A stretch of DNA of 27,864 bases, taken from IMG/VR virus record IMGVR_UViG_3300009009_000038, positions 1 to 27,864 of that record; one strand, given 5' to 3'. Below are positions 16,671 to 23,358 of this stretch, piece after piece. Source of the stretch: a virus. Numbering within the stretch: position 1 is the stretch's first letter; every line of letters begins with the position of its first letter. Made by a program: the position numbers and the translations under genes. The notes beneath the pieces were generated by a model. That model was not told the DNA's origin, made no database searches, and saw nothing but the letters and a program-made list of their open reading frames with translations.

Positions 16671-17225
16671 TTATACAAAACTGTTGAAGTAATTTGTTCC
16701 AGAACAACCACAATTGTTCTTTATGAAGTTTGACAACATTTTGTCTGCTTGCGTATACAATTTGTTAGCAGTGTCTACAGCACAGTTATTAGCTGCTGCA
16801 ATAGATCCTTGTATGAAATAGTATATACTGTTCAGTTCAACTTTTTGTTGTTGTTTTATAGCCAAATCACACTGCATCATGTCAAGCTTCATGAAAGCTT
16901 CATCAAACTTCTCCTGTATCTTATCAACTCTCATTATTGTCTTATTGACAAAGTTTGTCAAAGCTGGACTAATTGTGTATGTTAAATAATACACCCCATC
17001 AGGAAGAGGTTGTAAAGGTTGTCCCACCGCTGACAATCCTAAAGAGGTAGAATTGAAAACGTTGAAATCATTTGGAACAAACGGTAAAACCACTGCTGCA
17101 AATCCAGGAACTGTAATACTTATTGTTGGACTTACAGGGGTGGCATCATATGTAGAGTTATCAGCTATTCCTAATGTGTTGATATTATGAGTGTCGATAA
17201 CTAATATATCCAGTACGTTTGCCAT
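16671..17225 (-). CDS. Conserved-type virion protein, unknown function
   Basis: 184 residues. The N-terminal half is beta-rich (MANVLDILVIDTHNINTLGI, SISITV-like strands, DGVYYLTYTIS). The C-terminal half is a long helix (NKTIMRVDKIQEKFDEAFMK through KQQQKVELNSIYYFIQGSIA), ending in NNCGCSGTNYF. A beta domain followed by a helical stalk suggests a small fibre, neck or decoration protein. It lies between the abundant 397-residue protein and the zinc-ribbon gene. A hairpin at 17241-17282 is in its leader, so its level may be set below that of the upstream gene. No named family was recognised. Confidence 0.72.
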   Translation of the reverse strand: MANVLDILVIDTHNINTLGIADNSTYDATPVSPTISITVPGFAAVVLPFVPNDFNVFNSTSLGLSAVGQPLQPLPDGVYYLTYTISPALTNFVNKTIMRVDKIQEKFDEAFMKLDMMQCDLAIKQQQKVELNSIYYFIQGSIAAANNCAVDTANKLYTQADKMLSNFIKNNCGCSGTNYFNSFV

Positions 17226-17240
17226 ATCTTTTAAAATAAT

Positions 17241-17282
17241 TATGCCTGAGGACTTGAGAATCCTCTCTCACCCTCAGGCATA
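17241..17282 (-). terminator. Strong hairpin after the 397-residue protein gene
   Basis: TATGCCTGAGG and CCTCAGGCATA form a perfect 11-bp stem, with an inner GAGA/TCTC pairing in the 20-base loop. On the minus strand it is followed by ATTATTTTAAAAG, a weak T-rich run. It sits 22 bases after the stop at 17305 and 16 before the next ATG. It may be a partial terminator or an RNA-stabilising 3' end; readthrough is needed for the next genes unless another promoter exists. Confidence 0.6.
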
Positions 17283-17304
17283 GGTTTATATGATCCTTAT
17301 TTTA

Positions 17305-18498
17305 TTAAGGAACCAGTGTAGTAGTTGTTGAAGTGGTTGCCCATATAGTTGTACTAGTTGATGTAGTAGTCAAGCATACAGAACCGTTGTCAACTGGAGT
17401 ACCCAAAGCTGCAGTGAGAATTGCACTTACAGAAGTTGCAGCAGCTGATCCAGCAGGTACTGCTATAATCACTGTGCTATCTTCTTTGATGTAATCGCTC
17501 CACTGATAAGCAGATTTGTCATACTCATTGAACTTAATGTAATAAGTGTCATAAGTAGTGCCTGCAGAAACCCAAGATTCAAAGTTACCATTGTAACCAG
17601 CCATCCTGTAGAGGTGCTTGAGGTAACCAGCTTGATAGCTGTAGAAGTTCTTCTCAAGTTGTGCAATCTCGTCAGAAGTTCCAATTGCATAAGATGCACG
17701 TTGAACAACTTGAGGGTTTGCAACAAGGTTACAAGCGTCTGCTACAATGAAGTCTGCTGTGGTGGCTGGACCTTCGTATACGAATGCACGGAACCACATC
17801 CTGTCATATTCGTAAGGGAAAGCAGCTACATCACAAGGCTGACCATATTTGGTAAGAGGTTTACCAGTGATACGGAGAATTGCAGTGGCATCATTACGAA
17901 GACGCTGGAACTGATACAAATCAGAGAAAGTGATGTTGTCAGGGTTGTTACCAGGAGCAGCTTGTTGGAAAGCCAGGATGATTTCGTCAATCAAAGCTGG
18001 AACGTTAACATCTGTACAAGGGTTAGCACCACAATCGCAACAAGGAGCTTGAACAGTTACACTACGAGTGAAACCATTGAAGTACAAGGTGTCCAGGTAA
18101 GAAGAATGTGCACGGAGGGTAACAGTTACAGTCTCACCGCACTGAACAGTCCAGTTACCAATGTCAGTGATTTGTGTAATTGGGGTAGCACAACCGCTAA
18201 CTTTGTACCACTCAGTTACATTAGAGTTTTTTGGTAAAATTGTTTCAGCATTACCTGTTAATGCATTTGTAGCAACACCAATTTTGTCAGATCTTTTTGA
18301 TCCTTGAAGATAGGTGTTTGATCTACCTTGAGCAACATAGAAATAAGGAGCAGCACCAATGTTTACTGCTGTAGCAACTGTATAGTCGTTCCTATAGAAA
18401 CCGACTGTTCCAGCTGTAAGGTCTTGCGTAGAACCGCTACTGGCAATTGAGCTGCCAACAGGAACCACGAAGAGCGTAGTTAAAGAAAAATCTGCCAT
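17305..18498 (-). CDS. Probable abundant virion protein with Thr-rich C-terminus
   Basis: 397 residues. It starts MADFSLTTLFVVPVGSSIAS, has a beta-rich first half with a CCDCG knot near residue 153, and then a helical/aromatic region. It ends in a Ser/Thr-rich tail (TTTSTSTTIWATTSTTTTLV and a final Pro). The codons look more G/C-rich than in the flanking small genes, much as in the capsid gene, which suggests high expression. The leader AAAATAAAC four bases before the ATG matches other highly placed genes here. Candidate roles are auxiliary capsid/cement protein or major tail component; the sequence does not decide. A following hairpin (17241-17282) fits a discrete high-level message. Confidence 0.78.
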   Translation of the reverse strand: MADFSLTTLFVVPVGSSIASSGSTQDLTAGTVGFYRNDYTVATAVNIGAAPYFYVAQGRSNTYLQGSKRSDKIGVATNALTGNAETILPKNSNVTEWYKVSGCATPITQITDIGNWTVQCGETVTVTLRAHSSYLDTLYFNGFTRSVTVQAPCCDCGANPCTDVNVPALIDEIILAFQQAAPGNNPDNITFSDLYQFQRLRNDATAILRITGKPLTKYGQPCDVAAFPYEYDRMWFRAFVYEGPATTADFIVADACNLVANPQVVQRASYAIGTSDEIAQLEKNFYSYQAGYLKHLYRMAGYNGNFESWVSAGTTYDTYYIKFNEYDKSAYQWSDYIKEDSTVIIAVPAGSAAATSVSAILTAALGTPVDNGSVCLTTTSTSTTIWATTSTTTTLVP

Positions 18499-18511
18499 TT
18501 TTGTTTATTTT
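18499..18511 (-). promoter_or_regulatory. AAATAAAC translation leader
   Basis: AAAATAAACAAAA directly precedes the ATG of the 397-residue gene. The AAATAAAC core recurs ahead of three other structural genes in this window. Confidence 0.4.
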
Positions 18512-18525
18512 AAATATTAAAAAGC

Positions 18526-19257
18526 CTATTCGTTTGTTTGTATTCTATATGCACTGTTCTGTACTGCTGATTGGTTTTCTGTGTACATTGCAAGATTTTG
18601 AACAGTGAGATCTACAAGTTCGTCCTCCAAATACTCTTCAAGTTCACAATTAACATCTGTAGAATCTGTTCCATCAAACTTTACATATCCAGCCTTATCT
18701 ATATATTCTGGATATCTCATGTAAGATATGTAGATTTGTTTTGGTGTGAACGTACCATCTGTGAATACACTTATCTCGTCAGATGACACGTAATTGAAAG
18801 TTTCTTGGTATTCGAAAGAAGGTTTGTAGTTATCGTTATTTAGGAGTAGAGAAGTGTCACCATGTTTTGACAAATCCTTGTTTATCCATATCACCCTGTC
18901 TTTACACTTATCTTTGTCAGCCAACATGTAGCTGTCAATGTAAAACATGTATTTTGGGAAAAGCTGGTCAAGTTTTGTATACCATTGATTTATCTTCGGA
19001 TTCTTGATTTCTAAGTTTAAAGGCTGATGATTGTAGTGTACCACCAATCTTTGGAGATCCTCATAACGTTTCTTAAAAGAATCAAAACCCATACCGCTAA
19101 CTACACTAAAACCATCAACCTTTTGTTTAATCAACTTTATTTGACTTTCATTGAGAACTAAAATTTTGTCCTCAAGATTAATCTGTTGATGCTCATTGGT
19201 AGATAGTTTATTTAGTTTTTGATCAATCTTATATAATAAACTATCTACTAATATCAT
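18526..19257 (-). CDS. Probable head-tail connector (adaptor) protein
   Basis: 243 residues. It has a helical N-terminus (MILVDSLLYKIDQKLNKLST), a central charged region, and an ending (CELEEYLEDELVDLTVQNLA, then MYTENQSAVQNSAYRIQTNE) typical in style of adaptor proteins that pack helices against the portal. YISYMRYPEYID before it is a pattern often seen in connector proteins of Bacteroidota phages. The start overlaps the end of the 321-residue gene by four bases (ATGA type). Position after portal, scaffold and capsid supports a neck role. The assignment is by architecture and place, not a firm family match. Confidence 0.68.
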   Translation of the reverse strand: MILVDSLLYKIDQKLNKLSTNEHQQINLEDKILVLNESQIKLIKQKVDGFSVVSGMGFDSFKKRYEDLQRLVVHYNHQPLNLEIKNPKINQWYTKLDQLFPKYMFYIDSYMLADKDKCKDRVIWINKDLSKHGDTSLLLNNDNYKPSFEYQETFNYVSSDEISVFTDGTFTPKQIYISYMRYPEYIDKAGYVKFDGTDSTDVNCELEEYLEDELVDLTVQNLAMYTENQSAVQNSAYRIQTNE

Positions 19258-20219
19258 AGAGCTGCTAGTTTTTTAGTTTTTAATTTTCCTTCTAGAGTGA
19301 GAAGTTCATCTTGATGATCTTCGTCTGCAAGGAATTTTACGAGTTCTTCTTCGTCAGTTGCAACTTCAAATTCTCCTTCATAAATCCTTCCATTAGGTTT
19401 TATCCTATATATAGAATGAGAGGTTGCTTGTTTTACAAGATCTTTAATATGGAGCAAATTTTCTCTCATGTCAGCGAATCTGTTAAACACTTCCACTGTA
19501 GAAAGACCTTGGTAACTTCCAGTTTTGAATTCTGTCTCTTTCAACACATTATCTACAAGATTGTAAACAACTTCTTCTTTTGTATTGTCTGTGACAGGTA
19601 ATCCCAACAACCTTGCAACTTTCTTCTTCTTCTCAGGAGTCATGTTGTCGAACTTGGAAATTGCTTTATTTACAAGTTGTTTCTTTTTAAACATAACTGC
19701 GTTTTCAATTTCATCATCCACTACATAAAACTGTGTGTCTGCAGGAAATTCACCACGCTCCCAAGCTTGATAAGAACTTGCAATTGTAGGATGCACACGC
19801 AACCAAGAAAATGCTAGTTCCTGAAGAGGTTGATCAAGATCGTAGAAATTATCACCATCCATCAATTTTACAGCCTGAACGTGCAGAGTGTCATTTGAAG
19901 AAGTGCTTAATCCGCTGTTCCAAAAAGGAGAACGAGGACCAAGCTCAATGTTAAGTGCTTGTTCCAACTTATTCTTAAGATTTTCAACACGCTCTCTTTC
20001 CAATTCTCTTTCTGTAGGATCTTGAATTCTTCTTATATAAGATGCGTTTGGATCTAAACCTGTCCTATACTGACCATCAAGTTCCTTGTAAGGGTATTTA
20101 AAAACACCTGTTCCAGGAATCCTTGTCATACCTTTTTGCGAAAGACCACCTTGCATTGTTTGCAATTGAGAGTTATTATACTCTTTCTTAATTGTGGAAA
20201 TTTTACCAACTTTGCCCAT
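19254..20219 (-). CDS. Conserved structural-block protein, unknown function
   Basis: 321 residues. It has a basic N-terminus (MGKVGKISTIKKEYNN) with a QGGLSQKG Gly-Gly site near residue 24, and a charged coiled segment (TERELERERVENLKNKLEQA). A conserved-looking block LQELAFSWLRVHPTIASSYQ is followed by a helix-loop-helix (MTPEKKKKVARLLGLPVTDN) that resembles small SAP/HeH-type folds. The C-terminus is acidic then Lys-rich. In crAss-like genomes the gene after the capsid gene is a conserved virion or assembly protein. The leader AAAATAAACTAAAT matches that of the scaffold gene. A structured RNA lies directly upstream. Function unknown. Confidence 0.72.
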   Translation of the reverse strand: MGKVGKISTIKKEYNNSQLQTMQGGLSQKGMTRIPGTGVFKYPYKELDGQYRTGLDPNASYIRRIQDPTERELERERVENLKNKLEQALNIELGPRSPFWNSGLSTSSNDTLHVQAVKLMDGDNFYDLDQPLQELAFSWLRVHPTIASSYQAWERGEFPADTQFYVVDDEIENAVMFKKKQLVNKAISKFDNMTPEKKKKVARLLGLPVTDNTKEEVVYNLVDNVLKETEFKTGSYQGLSTVEVFNRFADMRENLLHIKDLVKQATSHSIYRIKPNGRIYEGEFEVATDEEELVKFLADEDHQDELLTLEGKLKTKKLAAL

Positions 20220-20234
20220 ATTTAGTTTATTTTA
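20220..20234 (-). promoter_or_regulatory. AAATAAAC translation leader
   Basis: TAAAATAAACTAAAT abuts the ATG of the 321-residue gene and is almost identical, at the same spacing, to the leader of the scaffold gene (AAATAAACTACAT). Confidence 0.45.
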
Positions 20235-20246
20235 TTTGGTTTGTAG

Positions 20247-20384
20247 CAGATGGTTCCCATCGAAGGGAATGCAACTGGGAGACACCCCAGTCCATCCATC
20301 TGTAGGTTGAGAAGAGCCCTCCAAAGGAGGGAGTTAGAGGAGAGCTCTTCTCGGTAGGATTGGTCTAGGAATACTATTCCTAGA
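20247..20384 (-). ncRNA. Structured intergenic RNA after the capsid gene
   Basis: Read as minus-strand RNA, the gap between the capsid stop and the next gene folds into three elements with Watson-Crick stems. First, TCTAGGAA/TTCCTAGA at 20364-20384. Second, GAGAAGAGC/GCTCTTCTC (20352-20344 with 20317-20309), enclosing a CCTCC/GGAGG-type hairpin. Third, a three-way junction at 20302-20247: outer stem CAGATGG/CCATCTG holding hairpins ACTGGG/CCCAGT and TTCCC/GGGAA. No T-run follows, so it is not a typical terminator. It could stabilise capsid mRNA, be an RNA-processing site, or be a separate RNA. The pairing is seen directly; the role is unknown. Confidence 0.6.
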
Positions 20385-20390
20385 GTGGAA

Positions 20391-21944
20391 TTAGAACTGT
20401 GGAATCTCTTCGATCAAAACTGTGCGAGAGAGATCCTCAATGAACACATCGCAACGATCTTTCATCCAGATTTCATAACCAGGGAACTTATTAGCAGAGC
20501 TCATACCCTGAGACTTAGCAAAGCCTAAGTGGTGACGAGTTCCGTCAATGTAACCCCAAGTCATAGAAGGAGCACCTTTCATCCTTACTTCACGGATGTT
20601 GTTAATCATTGAGCCATCGCTCATTGGAGAAACGTCAAACACCATGAATACAGGAGTAGATTTTTTATTCTGACCAAATTCCAGATTAGATTGTGGAAGA
20701 TCAAGTTCCTTCAGATGGATCAATTCAACACGACCTGTCTCACGAGTAACCATGCTATCAAAAGCAAAGTTGTAAGTGATGTGTTGACCTTCTCCTTGCA
20801 AATACCTGTTTCCAGAATCAGCCATAAAGGTGAGACCAGAATTCAGAGCATCGTTCTTAAGAGCTTGTTGGAATACATCGAAACCTGCTTCGTTGGTGTA
20901 CATTTTAACCCTACGGTCTTTAACGTCCACCCTGCGATAGAACAAATCACCAAATACGGAACGAATCAGATTTGCAGTGAATTCACCACGATTGTATTGA
21001 ACCAAGTTACCATTGTTACGCATCCTGTGATAAACACCAGCAGAAGTACGCTTCAATTCTTGCTTAGAACCGTTTGTTTTAACAGTGCCAGGCTTGCTCC
21101 AAATCATACGCTTAACTTTCAATTCAAGCATAGACTTACGCATCCAGAACTCGATGAATGGTTCCCATTTAACATCGTTTCTAGTGAGAGGAAGCTGGTT
21201 CCTACGTTGAGGAGCATATACAAGGATGTCAAGAGGCTTACCAGAAGCATCACGCATCATTTTGTCATCAGCCCACTCAGTGATTTTGTGCTCATAACCA
21301 TAAGCTGAACCAAGAGATTCAAACATTGTGATTTGCTCACCAAGACGAGGAAGACCTAACAAATCCTGGTCAAACTCACCAATTGCAGCGTCAACCAGTT
21401 CCAGCTCAATACCAACTTGTAAGAAGGTGCTGCTTACGAAATCAACTGTTGGGTTGTCACTTACAAGAGTGAAGCTGTAAAGGTAGCCCATGTTCCAAGG
21501 AACTGGATCTTTAACAACATAAAACCTAGGACCATACTGACGAGAACCTACAGAAACAATTGCATTTTTAGAAAACTCATTGGTGTCAAGTACAAGAGAA
21601 AACTCTTGACCATCAATACCAGGTTTTGTCAACAATTCTGTAGCTCCAGGAACATCAATAATTTTTGGAAACTTGTAAGGCACTTGTACCTGCCATTTCC
21701 AAGCATCACTGTTGTTATCAATGTAATAAGGAGTGGACTTGTTGATCATGTCCAGAAAATCGTTACTGTACAAAGAACTTTGAGTGTACAAGCTGATGAT
21801 TTTCTTATCATAATCAGCAGGTTCGGTGGAGTGGAAACTTTCTAAGTGATTAGCGTCCGTAAGCTTGCCTACAGCACGTTTATCCATAGAAGCCACTCTA
21901 GCATACGTAAACCCAGTTAAACCTGGGATAGTTTGAATTGGCAT
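20391..21944 (-). CDS. Major capsid protein (crAss-like, HK97-type fold expected)
   Basis: 517 residues, a usual size for crAss-like capsid proteins. The start MPIQTIPGLTGFTYARVASM with DKRAVGKL and the HSTEPADYDKKIISLYTQSS stretch fit what I recall of these proteins, as do the central APQRRNQLPLTRNDVKWEPF and SMLELKVKRMIWSKPGT. Codons appear richer in G/C than in neighbours, as expected for the most abundant virion protein. It sits directly after the scaffold-like gene in the order terminase, portal, scaffold, capsid. The following gap contains a strongly folded RNA that may set its mRNA level apart from the rest. The HK97 fold is known for the family, not visible here. Confidence 0.87.
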   Translation of the reverse strand: MPIQTIPGLTGFTYARVASMDKRAVGKLTDANHLESFHSTEPADYDKKIISLYTQSSLYSNDFLDMINKSTPYYIDNNSDAWKWQVQVPYKFPKIIDVPGATELLTKPGIDGQEFSLVLDTNEFSKNAIVSVGSRQYGPRFYVVKDPVPWNMGYLYSFTLVSDNPTVDFVSSTFLQVGIELELVDAAIGEFDQDLLGLPRLGEQITMFESLGSAYGYEHKITEWADDKMMRDASGKPLDILVYAPQRRNQLPLTRNDVKWEPFIEFWMRKSMLELKVKRMIWSKPGTVKTNGSKQELKRTSAGVYHRMRNNGNLVQYNRGEFTANLIRSVFGDLFYRRVDVKDRRVKMYTNEAGFDVFQQALKNDALNSGLTFMADSGNRYLQGEGQHITYNFAFDSMVTRETGRVELIHLKELDLPQSNLEFGQNKKSTPVFMVFDVSPMSDGSMINNIREVRMKGAPSMTWGYIDGTRHHLGFAKSQGMSSANKFPGYEIWMKDRCDVFIEDLSRTVLIEEIPQF

Positions 21945-21973
21945 TTTGTTATCTTTTTAATTATTATAAATGT

Positions 21974-23224
21974 TTACTGAAACCATGATGTTGTCCTAGA
22001 TGATTCTTTTGAAGATTTTGCTGCAGTTTTTGTACTCTGCCTTGCAACTTCACTAAATAAATCATCTGATTTTTTACTGATTCCCCTTTTTTGTATTGTT
22101 GACAACGTAGGATCGGTTTCTAGAATTTTAAGAATTAGTCCCACTTTAACTTTAGTAGAATGGTTTTCAGGTCTTTTCAATTCCAAAATTTGCCTGTCAA
22201 ACTCTGTTAGCTTTTCGCCAGAAGGAGTTTGATATTTGTCAACCAAAAGAAAATCTTGTAGTTCGTTAGCTAATTTTGGATTGATGGGGATTCCGTCAAA
22301 TTCTTTAGCTTTTAATTTATCCTGTAGAACAGTTTGTACGTTTTGTACATACTGTTGTTTAAGGGCTTGTTGCTTTTGGAGGTCTTGTTCTCTTTGCTGC
22401 TCCATTTGAGCAAGTTTTGCTGCTTCTTTCTTAACTAACACTTTGTGGTGTTTTGCTGAAACAGTTTCAAGATCTCCATAGTTTTTAAGTCTTTCAACTT
22501 CTGTATCAATATCTTCTGGTTCAAATCCTTGATCAGCCAGAGCTTGTTTAATTACAGAAACTTGATTGCTTTCTTGTGAAAGATCCAAGTCTGAAAAACT
22601 TTGAATATTATTATATGTACCGAAATAATCTTTTGGATCGACACCTTTTACAAAAATAGCTTGGAAAGCTTGTTGGTAGTCTTCGCCAAATTGACCTATG
22701 AAATTATTCACTATGTCAATTGCTCCTTTCTTCTTCTCTAAATTAAACCTCTCTAGAAATTCCTCAGGAGTGGTTATTGATGGGGATTCTTCATCCTCAT
22801 CGTCTTTATTGAATACACCTAGTTTGAAAAGGTCACGAGAAAGAGCTTCGAATTGATTAACCTCTTCAGAATCTGAGGAATCATCACTGTCAGTGGTAGT
22901 TGGTTCAGGTTTTGCTGCAGGTTTTGATGAAGTTTCTTCATCGTCCTCATCAGTTTCTTGTTCAGAACCATATAAAAAATCTTGTATAGATTTTTTTGAA
23001 TCTTCAGACTCAACTTTTTTCTCCTCTTTAGGAGCTTGTTGAGATACTTTTTTAGGAGCTTCTACAGGAGCTTCTGGTTCAAGTTCTTTAACGTCAGAAG
23101 GGGCTGCTGAAACTGATTCAGGACCTAGCAAATCATTAATAAGATCTGCACTTCCCATTCCCATTTCCATAGTGTTTTCAATACTAAAGTTTCCAAAAGA
23201 TGGAGTGTTTAGATTATCGGCCAT
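21974..23224 (-). CDS. Probable prohead scaffold protein
   Basis: 416 residues. The N-terminal 150 are low-complexity and very acidic, with Glu/Asp/Ser runs such as SEQETDEDDEETSS and DSDDSSDSEE. A middle helical domain includes SITTPEEFLERFNLEKKKGA. A coiled-coil rich in Gln/Lys (KEAAKLAQMEQQREQDLQKQ) follows, and then a basic, Ser/Lys-rich end (AAKSSKESSRTTSWFQ). An acidic disordered start, long coiled-coil and basic tail just before the capsid gene are typical of scaffolding proteins, which line the prohead and leave or are degraded. No direct family match. It has its own promoter candidate (23257-23287) and the AAATAAAC leader. Confidence 0.75.
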   Translation of the reverse strand: MADNLNTPSFGNFSIENTMEMGMGSADLINDLLGPESVSAAPSDVKELEPEAPVEAPKKVSQQAPKEEKKVESEDSKKSIQDFLYGSEQETDEDDEETSSKPAAKPEPTTTDSDDSSDSEEVNQFEALSRDLFKLGVFNKDDEDEESPSITTPEEFLERFNLEKKKGAIDIVNNFIGQFGEDYQQAFQAIFVKGVDPKDYFGTYNNIQSFSDLDLSQESNQVSVIKQALADQGFEPEDIDTEVERLKNYGDLETVSAKHHKVLVKKEAAKLAQMEQQREQDLQKQQALKQQYVQNVQTVLQDKLKAKEFDGIPINPKLANELQDFLLVDKYQTPSGEKLTEFDRQILELKRPENHSTKVKVGLILKILETDPTLSTIQKRGISKKSDDLFSEVARQSTKTAAKSSKESSRTTSWFQ

Positions 23225-23237
23225 ATGTAGTTTATTT
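23225..23237 (-). promoter_or_regulatory. AAATAAAC translation leader
   Basis: AAATAAACTACAT abuts the ATG of the scaffold gene, near-identical to the leader at 20220-20234. Confidence 0.45.
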
Positions 23238-23256
23238 AAATTATTGGTTTACTGTG

Positions 23257-23287
23257 TAAAAATATATTAACGTGCATTAATTACAAA
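23257..23287 (-). promoter_or_regulatory. Promoter candidate for scaffold-capsid unit
   Basis: On the minus strand, TTTG (23287-23284), 19 bases, TATTTTTA (23264-23257). This is the same TTTG-N19-TAnnTTTA layout as the candidate at 14727-14757 and close to the Bacteroidota vegetative consensus. It lies 32 bases upstream of the scaffold ATG in a 134-base A/T-rich gap, where a promoter for the highly expressed capsid gene would be useful. Confidence 0.45.
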
Positions 23288-23358
23288 GACGTGATACATT
23301 ATAGAATTCAATTTTTGCGATAATATAGCATTAGTGATTTTTACTATAACGTAAATAA

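Noticed and set aside
17614-18237. A 207-residue plus-strand open frame
   Set aside because: It lies wholly antisense to the 397-residue virion gene, has low-complexity Cys/Val/Ser content and no leader or neighbours on that strand.
20691-21308. A 205-residue plus-strand open frame
   Set aside because: Antisense to the capsid gene, which matches a known family; the frame is open only because of that gene's codon use.
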